Positions 11,593 through 23,933 are shown, counted from the first letter of the stretch. The stretch: 64,000 bases of DNA from Cystobasidiopsis lactophilus (GCA_001599975.1 BCIO01000003.1:434001-498000); one strand, 5' to 3'. Numbers and translations are program-made. The notes: generated by a model from the letters alone, not told the origin.

Positions 11593-14500
11593 ATGCTGGC
11601 TGCCCAAGCGCGCCTGAGCCTGCGGGCGCCCTTGCTGAGACGTTATGCGACTGCAGCTGCCAATGCTGTGCCCGGTGTGGACAGGAACGCCGGCCAGAAG
11701 AAGCCGCCCAGACAAAGTGGTCCGCTCTGCGCAAATTCTCCAATGCGATCCGGCGTGCTGAATTTGCCCTTGCGTTGCTTGCATGAACAGTTCTCTCTGC
11801 CCTCGACACATTCCGCCCTAGGCACATGGGCCCAAGGGAGGAGGACCGGGAGCACATGCTCAAGGCGATCAACTTTGAGTCGCTCAATGCGTTTATCGAC
11901 GCCGCCATCCCGCCCAACATCCGTCTGCCGGCCGACTACTTTGAAGGCCAAGACATGGTGGCTGTCACGGAAGGGCAAATGGCCCAGCGCGTCGCCAGCT
12001 TGGGCAAGATGAACAGGACCTACAAGTCGCTGATTGGTATGGGCTACTACGATGCGCGCCCGCCTCCCGTCGTCAAGCGAAACCTGTTGGAGAACCCTGG
12101 CTGGTACACGTCAGTGTGATGCTCTCTGTTTTAATGGGAGTCGGGCTAAGCGGAGCCTTCATGAACACAGATCTTGTGAGCTTGATTAAAGTTCTCATGG
12201 TGGATGCCAAAGCTCATGTGGCCACACCAAGACACGCCTTACCAGCCTGAGATCTCGCAAGGACGCCTAGAGTCCTTGATCAACTACCAGACCATGTGCA
12301 CCTCGCTCACCGGCCTCGACATCTCCAATGCTTCGCTCCTCGACGAAGGCACCGCGGCGGCCGAAGCCATGGCCATGTGCTACTCCCACTCCAAGCAAAA
12401 GCGCAAGACTTTCTTGGTCGACAAGAACGTCTTCCCCCAGACCATCGCCGTCATCAACTCCCGAGCCGCACCTTTGGGCATCAACCTGGTCGTCGGCGAC
12501 GTAGAGGCGTTGCTCCAAAGCAACACAGAGGCTTTCAAGTCGGATCTCATGGGCGTGTTGGTGCAGTACCCGGACGGCAACGGGCTCATCAAGAACTGGG
12601 AAAAGGTGGCGCAAAAGGCCCACGAGCTCGGCGGTTTGGTGGCGTGCGCGACCGACCTGCTCGCTCTCACCATGCTCAAGCCGCCTGGCGAGTGGGGCGC
12701 TGACATTGCTCTGGGCAACTCGGCCCGGTTCGGTGTGCCCCTCGGCTTTGGCGGACCCCACGCTGCGTTTTTCTCCTGCACCGATGCCCTCAAGCGCAAG
12801 CTGCCCGGTCGCCTGGTCGGCCTGAGCAAGGACGCCGACGGCCACCCCGCCTACCGCTTGGCCCTTCAAACTAGAGAGCAGCACATCCGCCGCGACAAGG
12901 CTACCAGCAACGTCTGCACTGCCCAAGCCCTGCTCGCCAACATGGCTGTCTCTTACGCCATCTACCACGGCCCGGACGGTCTGTTGGACATTGCCCGCCG
13001 CGTGCACGCCATGACGCACGTCGTCAAAATGACGCTGGAAGAGCGAGGCTGGACGCCCGTCAACAAAGACTACTTTGACACGCTCATCTACCGCGCCTCG
13101 AGCGAGGTCGTCACGAACATCATTGCCCACGCAGGATCGTACAACCTCAACTTCCGCGTCATCGACAGCCATACCTTCGGCATGACCTTCGACGACGCTT
13201 TGACCGCAGCAGACGTGGCCGCCGCCATCTCGTCGGTTTTGGCGTCGGATGCGCCACCGGCGAAAAGGCCGGCCATTCGCGCGTCCCGTCGCAGCGAGAT
13301 GCCGTTCCAGCCCTATCAGATCAGGAATAAGATCAGGAAGTTCGGTTACAAGACGTGGGGCGAAGGCGAGCCCATCCCGGCGATGCCTGCAACGCGCGCC
13401 ATTCCTTCCGAGCTGGTCCGCACCACGCCTTTCCTCACCCAGCCCGTCTTCAACACCCACAAGAGCGAGACGGAGATGATGCGCTACCTTCACTCGCTGT
13501 GTGGCAAGGACCTGTCCTTGATCCACGCCATGACCCCACTCGGCTCTTGCAGTATGAAGCTCAACTCGGCTTCGTCCATGTTTGGTCTTTCCAACCCCAG
13601 CTTTGGCCAAGTCCACCCTTTCGCCCCAGCCCAGCAGACCGTTGGCTACCTCGAGATGATCAAGGAGCTCGAGCACTTCTTGGCTACCGTGACGGGCTTG
13701 CCTGCCGTTTCCCTGCAGCCCAACTCTGGAGCCCAAGGCGAATACGCTGGCTTGTCCGTCATCCGCGCCTACCACCTGTCCCGAGGCGACGCAAAGAGAG
13801 ACATGTGAGTTTTGAGTTCACTGGGTCTCGATGCCTCAGTGACCGATTGAGTCGCCCCAGTTGCTTGATCCCTGTTTCTGCCCATGGTACCAATCCTGCT
13901 AGTGCGATCATGTGCGGCATGAAGGTGGTCAGCATCAAGACCAAGCCGAACGGCAATCTCGACCTCGAAGATCTAGCAGCCAAGGCAGAACAGTACTCTG
14001 ATAAGCTGGCGGCTTTCATGGTGAGTAATCCAGCTTCGCACCGGTGATTTGCAGCTAACTTGTATTTGCAGGTTACCTACCCGTGAGCTGATCTGAATAG
14101 CATTTCTGGCTTCTTGCTGACTTTGGGACAGCTCTACATACGGTGTCTTCGAACCTAAAATTCAAGAAGCTTGCGAAATCATCCACAAGCATGGCGGTCA
14201 GGTGAGATGCGCCTCGTTTAAAGAGATGCATTCTTGCCTGATGCGACTCGTCCACAGGTCTATATGGATGGCGCCAATATGTCTGCCCAGCTGGGCCTAA
14301 CCAACCCTGCGTGAGTGCACGTCTTTCTCTTCGGCCTTCTGCTGCTTCATAATTCGCATAACAGCACTTGCGGTGCCGACGTTTGCCACATGAACTTGCA
14401 CAAGGTGAGCAAAACTCTCGGCTGCACCTAGAATCCGATACTAACGCCTTGTGCCAGACCTTCGGTATTCCCCATGGGGGTGAGGCGCTATCTCTCCTAT

Positions 14501-15601
14501 CCCACGCGAGCTCGGTCGCTGACGTGAAAGCAAAAAGGCGGAGGCCCTGGTGTCGGACCGATTTGTATGGCTGAGCATCTCGCGCCGTTCTCGCCTGGTC
14601 ACCCCTTCCTAGACGTCACCAAAGACCGCATCGACCCCGTGTCTTCCGCACCGTTTGGCAGCGCGTCTATCCTCTCCATCAGCTGGGCCTACATCTGCAG
14701 TGAGTGGTTTGTCGCTGGCAGCCCTCGATCTCTGAGTTTGCCACACCTTCGCAGTGCTTGGCGGAAATGGCTTGACAGAATCTGCTAAGATTGCCTTGCT
14801 AAACGCCAACTACATGATGCACCGCCTGAAGGACCACTACGAGGTCAAGTTCACCAACGAGAACGGGCTTTGCGCTCACGAGTTCCTCATCGACTTGGCA
14901 CCATTTGAAAAGAAGGCAGACATCCGGGTCACCGATGTGGCCAAGCGTCTACAGGTGCGCAGCTCTCTTTCTTGTTGCATTCAAGCATGCGCTCAATCCT
15001 CGTTCCCGCAGGATTATGTGAGATTTCTTCAGCACTGAACGTTAACCCTGGCTCACTCATCTGCAGTCCCTTCACCCGCCCACTTGTGCTTGGCCGATCC
15101 AAACTGCGATGCTGGTGAGTTTGGTTTGCTTGGCCTCGAGAGACACGGACGGAGCTGACCGGTGGCGGCACAGATCGAGCCCACGGAATGCGAATCGCTC
15201 AAAGAGATTGATCGCTTCTGTGACGCCATGATCTCCATCCGTGGCGAGATTGACGACATCATCGCTGGCAAGCAGCCGAAGGACAACAACTTGCTCAAAA
15301 ACGCGCCCCACCCGATCCGCGTCTTGACCGAGGAGGAGTGGACTCGGTCAGCCCCTCCTGCATCTCGGTGCTGTCATAAGCTGATTTTGATGTCGTTCTA
15401 GGCCATATTCGCGTGCTCAAGCCGTCTACCCGGACGCTCGCCTCCGGCAGTCCAAGTTTTGGCCCAGCGTCGGTCGCCTTCAAGAAAGCTACGGCGATCT
15501 CAATTGTGCGTTCTCCCATGTTTTTCTCTGAATGAGCGTACCCAATACTCTTTACAGTGATCTGCGAGTGCGCCAGCGTCGAGGAAGTGGCCGTTAACTA
15601 G
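11593..15601 (+). CDS. GCV2: Glycine dehydrogenase (decarboxylating), P-protein of the glycine cleavage system, mitochondrial
   Basis: PLP enzyme that decarboxylates glycine and passes the aminomethyl group to lipoyl H-protein in mitochondria. Starts with a basic presequence ([20 protein letters not shown]). Family blocks in order: [27 protein letters not shown], a large exon of ~1.6 kb ([20 protein letters not shown]...), [45 protein letters not shown], and [20 protein letters not shown], where the Lys of NLHK should bind PLP. The C-terminal domain ends [19 protein letters not shown] and [11 protein letters not shown]. About 15 exons, including 11- and 6-base microexons (14072..14082 and 15012..15017) needed to keep conserved residues. 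The stop is the TAG at 15599..15601. Length and domain order match a full P-protein. Confidence 0.95.
14072..14082 (+). other. GCV2: 11-base internal microexon of GCV2
   Basis: Bases between a 51-base intron ending ttgcag and a 49-base intron starting gtgagc. They code V-T-Y-P (last codon completed by the next exon) and restore the conserved MVTYPSTYGVFE motif. Confidence 0.85.
15012..15017 (+). other. GCV2: 6-base internal microexon of GCV2
   Basis: GATTAT lies between an acceptor cccgcag and a donor gtgaga. It codes Asp-Tyr and restores RLQDYSLHPPT, matching the conserved RLxDYGFHAPT of P-proteins. Phase 0 on both sides. Confidence 0.78.
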
Positions 15602-15768
15602 ATCTTGTCTTTGTACTCTCCGCGCATGTTGTTCAACCTCACATAGATACCTCTCATCCGTCATACCAGCATCATTGTAATGCCACATAAAGACCTTCAA
15701 CAGGTCGCTCTCACCCCTCAAGTCTTTGTTCGCTTGATTTTCTTGCCCAGCTGCCACCATCCTGTGAA

Positions 15769-17236
15769 ATGCTTCTGCACCTGGACAGCGGCTCTCGCAG
15801 CGTATGCCGTGTTGGCTCTATCAAATGGCCTTCCAAGAGGACCACGCAGACGCCCAACTTGATCCTGCCCACCTTCAAAGGCCTCGTTCCGAATGTCACT
15901 TTCGACCTGCTGGAAAACCTGCCTGTCGAAATGCTCAATCTCAGCCTGGCTCACCTGTTGGATCGGGACCTTCCTGCTCTCTATCAGAGCCCGCACAGCA
16001 TCGCTTCATTCCTGGGGTGCAGGGGAAGCAGCGAACAAGGGCCGCTGTGGGTTTTGAGCGTCAAGGATCTCTTTTCGGAGGAAGAGGACAAGGCCGGCTC
16101 AGAGCTGGCGGTGTCGATTCACACGCCCAAAGGAAGATCGAAGGTGGCGATTGAAATCGCTTCTTACATGCTGGGCGAGTACTGACAGGAAAAATGTCGC
16201 AGGTCGCTTTGGCTGCGTTAGAAGCTTTCGCCCTGGCAAAGCCCCCGGAACTCTTGCTCGCGCCTTCAGACGAACCGGCAGTAGCCACGCCGTCTAAGAA
16301 GAGATTGCATCGGAGCGTCGTTCGGTCTCTGGCGTGGGCTGAACAACTCAGCAAGAATGTGGCCGTGCGTGACCTTTTCCCCTGGGGCTGATCCGGGCCG
16401 GCTTCTGACCTATCAAGCAGAAGGAAATACCAACAGCTGTCCAGCTCGTTGGATCGGATAATGCAGCGGCCAGAAAAGCGTTTTCTGAAAGCCTGGTCAA
16501 GCCGGCCGAGGACGGAAGTACGATCAACGACACCCTCGCTGGTTACATCTTGAACGCCAAACCTTTGAAGGAGCTTCCTCCTTCCAGCGCCACTCTTTTA
16601 CTTCAAACCAGCTTGGCGCCACTCTCCCCCGAGAAGCCGCGGATCGCCTCCGGTGCAAGCGGGCCTCACACCATGCTGCGCCTCATTTGCGATGTCGGCT
16701 TCGACTTGTTCTTTGACGAATGGGCGATCAAGCTGGCCAATCTGGGCGTGGCGCTGGACTTTGACTTCCCGGCCCCAACCTCGACGCCGACCAGCAAGCC
16801 GGATGTGGCCATCAACTTGTTCGACGCTGCCTACGCGACCGACTTCGGCGCTCTTTCTACATCTTCTCTCGCACTCCAGTCAGAGCAAGTGCAGCCTACC
16901 AAGAGAGGTTACGTCCACCACCTGCTCTGGACGCACGAAATCACCGCCCATGTTTTGCTCACTTTGCACAACGTTCGGGTTCTGGCCACGTTCTTGGAAC
17001 GAATCAGGAATATGTTGATTGAAGACCCGGCCAAGTTCGAAGCGGCAGCACAAGCCTTTCTGGATCACTACTCTGAAGAGGGGGCGAGTGAGAAGGCAGC
17101 GCAAGAGTTCTACGCACAGGTCAAGAAGGAACGCGGCAAAGGGAGAGCAAAAGGAAAGCTGGATGAGGAGGTGGACGAGGTAGTGCAAGAACCAGCATCG
17201 GATCATCTGGTTCTGGATACGGTTGGCGAAGCGTAG
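15769..17236 (+). CDS. QTRT2: Queuine tRNA-ribosyltransferase accessory subunit 2-like protein (TGT superfamily)
   Basis: Non-catalytic partner of eukaryotic tRNA-guanine transglycosylase, which exchanges queuine into position 34 of GUN-anticodon tRNAs. Seen: N-terminal PNLILPTFKGLVPNVTFDLL block, SIASFLG, then after an intron at 16144..16202 the PPELLLAPSDEP and SKKRLHRSVVRSLAW blocks, and C-terminal RGYVHHLLWTHEITAHVLLTLHN, which matches the YIHHLLxTxExxxxxLLxxHN of the family. The intron is phase 0 and joins GRSK to VALAALEAF. Oddity: the CxCxxC zinc ligands that normally precede the YIHHLL block are absent (the spot reads TSSLALQSEQVQPTKRGY). A Lys/Glu-rich tail follows. Starts 167 bases after the GCV2 stop on the same strand, so the two genes are tightly packed. 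Confidence 0.78.
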
Positions 17237-17429
17237 AGGCGGAATCTGGAGAGAGAGAGAGGGGGGCAAGGGCCTAGAAGGGTTGGCGCGAATCGATTTC
17301 TGTGCATGTAGCAAGTCCCTAGAGACGCTCAAAGTAGCAGACCAGGAGTCGCAGGCGGCATTGTGAATGCGGCGTCTGCGGAAGACTGGCTTCTTCTGTC
17401 AACCGCGACGACTTCTGAGAGCTCTGCTG

Positions 17430-19320
17430 ATGTTCAAGGTGTGCCTGATAGCATCGTTAGAAATAACTTGCTCAAGGAAATCGTCAGACGCAAGGCCTGT
17501 TCTCCGGCGTGCCCTGCCCAGAGTTGACAACCTGCAAAAGGAGTCCTTGTCTCTTTAGCCACACATTTGTTGCCAAGCCAGTCCCGCCATCGCCTTCTAA
17601 GACTGTGCCAGCAAAGCGTCCAGCGGCACCTGCCCCTGCTCCGACTCGCGCACCGCCCAAGCTTCGCACTGATGCTTCGACCAGCAAAAGCCCGGCCGCA
17701 GAGCCAACAGCGCTTGCGGACCCCAAGCTCAAGCTCAGGAACTACTCTGTCAGATCCACCATGTGAGTTCATCGCTTGAGTTTCAAGGTCTCTTTTGATC
17801 ATATGGGAGCAGACCACACCCGCAGCGGGTCCAGATGCTGAACCTCTTCTTCCAGCAATTTCTCATCTGCTATGCCTCATTGCAAGAGAAGGAAACCGTC
17901 AAGCGAGACCTTGCTCGGCAACATGCGGCCATGCAGGAGGAGAACGTCCACAACGCGTCCACCAAGATCACCTACCGCAACCAAAGCGCCCAGGCCTTGG
18001 CAAAGTTGAAGAGGCGGAAGCCTCCGTTGACCATGAAAGAGGGAGTGGGAACGAATGAAGAGGTGGAAGCGAAGCACGCCAAGGCCGAGTCCCGGCTCAA
18101 GAAGAACATGTCCCCAGCCGCCATCCTCAAGCTCACCTTGCCCAACTTTCCAGAAGAGGCGTGGAAGAAGGACTTTGTCTTGAGCATCCCGACGGAGGAG
18201 TGCGACAGGGAGCCAACGGACGTCGGCAAACTACAGACCTGCATCCGGTGCACCACCGAGTTTCTGGTCAAGGAGGAGCTAACACCAGAAGAGAAGGTCG
18301 AGTGCTTGCATCACTGGGTATGTGCTCTGTTCCTTCTACCTCGAGATTTCCATTGACCTGGCGACTTCTACCAGGGCCGCAAGGTCACAGAGACGATAGA
18401 TGGAAAGAAGACTCGGGTTTGGTCCTGTTGCAAGGACACCATCCCTTGCTCCACTGGGCCTCACGTCTTTCAAGTATGATGGCCTTCTTTGATTTAAACC
18501 CTTCTGACCAGATTGGCGCAGGACAAGGAGGTGGCAGCGCTACATGCCCGCTCACCTTTTGTGACGACCCAAGCGATCACCACTACTGGCTCGCCAGTTC
18601 CAATTTGTGCCTTGGACTGCGAGATGGTCTACTCCACATGCGGCATGTCGCTGGCCAGAGTCACGATTGTCTCGAGCGACGGCGAATCCGCGCTGCTGGA
18701 CGAATTCATCAGGCCGGCGCCTGCAACTGTCCTTGACCTGAACACTAGATTCAGCGGGTGGGTCGAGTCCTCCCCAAGAGCTCCCAGGTCTTCGGCTAAC
18801 TTCTCTTTCTCCACAGCGTGAAGGCAGAAGATCTGACTAGCAAGGCCGTCCTAGACATTGCCGGCTTCCACATGGCTTTGGGCAACCTCATCCATCCCAA
18901 AACGGTCTTAGTTGGGCACGGTGTGCTTCCTCCCCTATCCTCATTGCTCATGGCTCACAAAGTTGCCAACAGGCATCGAGAACGACCTCAAAGCCATGCG
19001 CCTCATTCATCCGGCCGAGAACATCATTGACACATCGGTTGTGAGGCTTGCAAACTCCCCTCTCAATAAGCAAGCTAAAACCGGATCTAGATCTTTCCGC
19101 ACCCAAGAGGTCCGCTAATGCGTTTTTGTGAGTGCTTACCTTGTGAGCCTAGAGTGAGGCTGATCGGGCAATATTGCTCACAGCCCTGCGAGTCCTGGCG
19201 CGAGAGCACCTCAAGATCTTCATCCAAGACGAGGGCGTCCACGACAGCAAGCAAGACGCCTCGGTTGCCCTGCAGCTGCTGCGCTTCAAGATCGAGCAAA
19301 ACGCCAAGCATGGCCTATGA
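17430..19320 (+). CDS. REX3: RNA exonuclease 3 (REX1/3/4 family, DEDDh exonuclease)
   Basis: 3'-5' exoribonuclease family that trims structured RNAs (RNase MRP RNA, snRNAs, rRNA) in yeast. N-terminus reads MFK|TQGLFSGVPCPELTTCKRS followed by PCLFSHTF, the REX3-type Cys/His motif, once the 48-base intron at 17439..17486 is removed; thus the first coding exon is only 9 bases. A basic Pro/Ala linker and a coiled, charged middle region follow, then a Cys-rich segment (CIRCTTEF, SCCKDTIPCSTGPH). The exonuclease core holds ALDCEMVYST (DxE), GHGIENDLKAMRL and HDSKQDASVALQLL, the expected acidic and histidine residues of DEDDh enzymes. Ends at TGA 19318..19320, convergent with CDC20. Confidence 0.88.
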
Positions 19321-19453
19321 CATTGCAAGCAAAAGGAGCGTGTGGGATGAGAAGGGGAAGGATGCAAAGGATCAGAACTGGGATAAAAGGGGGAAAATGC
19401 GATGATACAATGACAAAAGGAAAGCGAAAAAGGCGAATAGGGAGAGAGGCCGT

Positions 19454-21355
19454 TCAGCGAATAGCGAGGCTGCGGCCACCGATCTCTTCTGACCGCCCGT
19501 CTTTCGAGCTGCCAGCTTCCGAAGTGCCCTTGGAGCGGACAGGCTTGACGAAAACGCTCCAGAACCTGGTTACAGATTTGAGCTTGGACTTCACCTTGAG
19601 AGATAGAACGAGCAAACGCACTTGAGGTTCTCGTCGCTCGAAGCCGTGGCCATGGAGCATCCGTCTGGGCTGAGGGCCGAGTGCAGGATGCGGGTATCGT
19701 GGGCCTGGTTGATATCGGCAATCTTGCCCATCGAAGGGTAGGCCCACACAGAGAGCTGGTTGTCCGGGAAGCCGTGGGACGAGACGAACTCCTTGGCGTG
19801 CGGGTTGAAGACGATCGAGGTAACCTGTGAATTGGTCACCAGCGAGTTGAGCCTGGCTGAGGTAGTCGTGTTCCAAAAGTGGATCGTCTGCCATTCGCTT
19901 CGACTTCAGACCCGTGCAGGTCAAGAGAAGAAGGTAGACTGACTTTATCGTTAGTCCCTCCGCCTGTGGCCAAGAGGGAGGATTGCCAAGGGCACCAGGC
20001 GATGGCCTTGACGGCCGCCGTGTGGTTGGGCTTGGTCATTTTCGGCGTGTTGGGGTTTCGGCCGTCCCACACGTTGACCACGTTATCGTTGCCTCCACTT
20101 GCGAGGAGCTGCAATGTTAAAAATGAGTGAAAAGCCAGAGGAGAAGGTGAGGCAAGGGCAAAAGACGCACTCCCTGGCCGCCGCCACTGAGGCCGCCCGC
20201 CAAATCCTTGCGCCATGACAGGCCGCATACTTCTGCCCGGTGGCCTTTCATCTCGCTCTGTTTATGCTGGGCTACGCGAACGTCGCTGTTCCAGATAGCG
20301 CCATCACGGCTGCCGCTGGAGAGGACGGCGCCGGACCAAGAGAGGGTGGGCACGCGGCTGAGGTGGCCGGCCATGGTGCGGATCTTGGAGCCGTTGGCGA
20401 CGTCGAAGATCTGGATCGGGCCCAGCGAGGTGCCGACGGCGAGGTAGGACCCGTCGTCCGAGAACTTGACCGAGCACACGTACTCGTCCGTCGCTGGCCC
20501 GCCTGCGTCCTCCCCCGGCCCCAATTCGGCCAGCTTGGAGACGTCGCCGGTCTCTGCGTTCCACACGTAGACCTGGTGTTCGAGCGCGATGGCGACCACG
20601 TTGGTGGCGGACCAATCGAGGAGGTTGAGGTAGTAGTCGTCCACCAAGTTGGGCGCGTCCAAGACCCGGGTGGGCATGGTAGCGATGCGCCGTTTCTGGG
20701 AAGCGGACAGGGACGAGCTGCTGCCCGATTTCTTGGGCGTCTTCGCATAGGCGGCGAGCAGGTTGGCGTGCTCGTTCGACGGCGGGGGCGGCTCGGAGGA
20801 GAAGGAGAGGATGCGCTTGCCCAGGTCGATGGACAGGGCGGCGGTGAGGTCTTGGGTGTGGTCGTCGTCGCCTGAGCCAGTGGATGTGCCCTCGGTGTTG
20901 TTGCCGGACGTCGAGGCGGCGAGCGAAGTGGCGGACGAGCCAGAGTTCTCCCTGTTGGGAATGAACCGGTCCATGGACTGTGCACCATGCTGAGGACGAC
21001 AAACACAGCAAATGTGTAAGGGGACGAGCAGGCGCACCTTGGCCGACTTGCGGCGCTGCAGCTTGACGGGGCTGCCACCCGAGCTCGAGTCCCTCTGAAC
21101 AACATCCCGCCCGACGCCGCCGTCCCTGCCTGAGAAGGACTTGCTCCTGCCGTGGCCGTGGCTGGAGGCACCTGCAGCTGCGCCTGGCGTCTTGGTCGGC
21201 GAGCCACGGCGGGAGGAGGGCGAGCCAGGCCGGCTGCTCGCGCTCTTGCTGCGTTTGTGCGGCGAGTTGAGCGACAATCCGCCCAGGTTCACCAGCGGCG
21301 ACCGCGGCGGGGACACGGCCCTGGCCGAGGCTGAGGACTGGGACCGCTTCATCAT
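19454..21355 (-). CDS. CDC20: CDC20-type activator of the anaphase-promoting complex (WD40)
   Basis: Substrate-recognition co-activator of the APC/C ubiquitin ligase that drives the metaphase-anaphase transition. Seen: Ser/Pro-rich N-terminus with many possible CDK sites, then the C-box DRFIPNR, then [20 protein letters not shown], which is the CDC20 (rather than CDH1) form of the entry to the propeller. Seven WD40 blades follow ([64 protein letters not shown] and others). The protein ends SLAIR, the Ile-Arg tail that docks on APC3/Cdc27. An intron joins SAK to [14 protein letters not shown] just before the C-box. ATG pair at 21350..21355. Convergent with REX3. Confidence 0.93.
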
Positions 21356-21647
21356 CCTCGAAGGGCGTCGCTGAGCAGGGTCAAGCCTTGAACACAAAAA
21401 GAAAACAACGCGGCTAAAAGTTGAACCGAAGATTCGGTGCACCTCAGCTCAGAGCGAGTCTCCTTGGATTCCGTTGCATTACACGACGTGGTTTGTCTTT
21501 ATGATACAGAGGTGCATCTCCTCTTTGCGGTATATCAAGCTCTAGTGAAAGACGGGTAAAGGTGCGCTAATCAACGGAAATGAGTGTCTGGCCAGAGACT
21601 TTGCAGCGAAAACCCCACTCACCATTGCTAGAATCAGACTGACACGA

Positions 21648-23933
21648 TTAGATGGTATACCGGAAGTCGGGAGCTCGGTCGCCGAGTTCGTGCAGCTCTT
21701 CAACGGTGTACTGCCTGCGTTCGGCATCGGGCAAGCCCATTTGCCTGACATGCTCCGCCTCCCTCTGCTTGTTGAGGCGCGACAACAGAAAAGCGTAAAG
21801 AGGTGAGCAGACGATGCCCTGTCATTCGGCCTTAGTCTCGCCACTTTGACTGTCAGGAAGGAAGACTGACCATCCCGAGCAAGCCCAAGTTGACGCCATG
21901 GCCGACCCAATAGCGTCCTCCGAAGGACTTGGTATAAATGTTACTTGCAATCAAGCCGCCAAAGTTGCCAATGCCTGAAGCCGAACTAGTCATGCCTTGT
22001 AGCAAATTTGGCACCGGGAGGAAAGCGCACCAATTTCAAAACTGACACCAACAGCTCGCTTGGTCTGGCCTCTCAAGTTGCACGAGAGCCAGGCGACAAT
22101 GGTGGGCAGAGCACCGTAGGATCCAGCGGCGATAAGGAAGAGGCCAAAGTACTTGACACCCGAAGGGGCTGTGGTGATGTTGATGATAAAGCCGATGATG
22201 CACAGCCATTGATCAATGAACATGAACATGAAGCGCTTCTGCCAGCGGTCGGCCAAAATAGAAGAGACCAGGACCCAAATGCAGGCAACCTGCCGTGGTT
22301 TCAGGCTCAGCAAATCACATTGTGGCTTTGGCCTGCAAACGTACCACATAGACTGGGACAGTAAGAAGCTGAACCTGAGGGCGCGAGTATTGACCAAATG
22401 CGTTGATGATCGTCGGCAAGAAAAGCGAGATTGAATACAGCGGGGTGACGATGGAGATGTACGCCAAGGTGGCCAGCCACACTTGCCAGTTGAACAGACC
22501 GCTGCGGATGAGACGCCAATTGAGACCAGTGTGTTCACCATGGCTGGTGCCGTCGGTCGCCTTCATCCAAATTGCCCAAGCGCGCTGGCGGTCGGACAGG
22601 AACTTGGCAGTCTCGGGATAGTCTTGGAGGAAGAAGTAGGATCCAGCTCCAACGAGCGCAGTGCCGATACCCTGAGAAATCAATGAGCAAAGTGCTGGAA
22701 GTGGTCACCTAGAAAAGGGCCATTTACCTCGAGAATACTGTTATCGCGCAAATTTAGCATCTTGGCTCCGTCTAAATGCCACAAATGAAGGACGCACAAG
22801 ATCCACCGCCAGCCATTATATCCAGCTGTTCCACTGCAGGAGATCATCAGGAACATCGATCGGGGAGAAAAAGCGAAACACCCACCTCATGAACTGGATG
22901 CCGTATGCCAAAAGCCCCGAGAAGGCGCCCGCGACCGTCGCTGCACTAAAAAAGAATGCGATCCGAAATTGGAGGTGGGTTCGAGGATACCAAAGCGACA
23001 AAAGGTAGACGGCGCCTGGGAACAAGCCAGACTCGAATACTGCGCGGCCCAGGCGTTGCTTAGCGCTTTGTTATGAATCTGTGCGAACAGTCATACCTAG
23101 AATGAAATAGATATAAGTTTTATTCATAATGGACTGTCAAAGCGAACGGACCTCCGAGTAGAACTCGCATGGCAATCAGGCCACCAAAATTTCTGATGAG
23201 ACCCATGCCGATCATAACGACGCCTAGTGGACAGTCAATCGCTGTCACTTGGATGGCTGGAGTACGCACCGAAGAAGAAAACAATAGACGATAGCCAAAT
23301 GCGCGGTCGCACCATCTTCATCACCAGGTTGGCAGGAACCTTGAAAGTGGATCAGAAGGCGTCAAGGGGGGCGGCAAACAGTTTACACACCTCGCAGATG
23401 TTGTACGACACGACTGAGAATGGGTGGTCAGCTTTGACTGGACTTGTCTCTCATCCACTCACAGAAAAGACCTGGGGCAAACAACTTGAGCTCCAGAAGC
23501 ATGCAACGTGAGAACGACAGGCAGCTCACTGAGTGCCAATGCATAATTTCCTCCGCTCATGTGTAGATCCTCCTCGAGGCCGGCCAGTCTGGCGTTGCCA
23601 ATGCTGCGCGAAGGGCGGGGTTAGCGACAACACGCCAAGACAAGCTGGCTGCGACTTGCTTTCCTCTATCCAAGAAAGCCACAACTAGAGAGACGTGTGA
23701 GAAGTGCTTCATATGAAAATGAGCCCAGGGAAGAGCTCACGATAAAGGCACGCCAAGACGGGCATCAGCCGGACGTCAATCTTTCTGTACATCTTCTTTT
23801 GTTCGGAAGCGTCAAGAGCATCTGCTGGCTGGCCCTTAGGTGAGAAGCCATCTGTCTGCTCATCGCTGATGATAACAGCCTTCTTCTCAGTGTGGCTGAC
23901 GCTGAAGTCGTTCTTCTTCTCCAGATTCGCCAT
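21648..23933 (-). CDS. MFS transporter, anion:cation symporter (allantoate permease Dal5-like) family
   Basis: Plasma-membrane proton symporter of the Dal5/ACS family; fungal members import allantoate, ureidosuccinate, nicotinate, pantothenate, biotin or related organic anions. Starts MANLEKKNDF at 23933 with a cytosolic N-tail, then KKMYRKIDVRLMPVLACLY, the family opening of helix 1. FLDRGNIGNARLAGLEEDL, a motif resembling NLVMK..RPRIWL, FESGLFPGAVYLLSLWY (signature in helix 4-5), and the six C-terminal helices (VWLATLAYISIVTPLYSISL, SYGALPTIVAWLSCN, TKRAVGVSFEIG, NFGGLIASNIY) follow. The end reads LHELGDRAPDFRYTI, the usual tail of these permeases. About ten introns. The substrate cannot be read from sequence. 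Confidence 0.85.

Noticed and set aside
12267-13775. Long antisense open frame opposite the P-protein gene (over 500 codons)
   Set aside because: It mirrors the GC-rich third-position pattern of GCV2 on the other strand and shows no family motif; the sense strand has the full enzyme.
20240-21207. Long alternate-frame open frames over the CDC20 5' half, both strands
   Set aside because: Arg/Pro/Gly-rich translations typical of shadows of a GC-rich gene; CDC20 explains the region.
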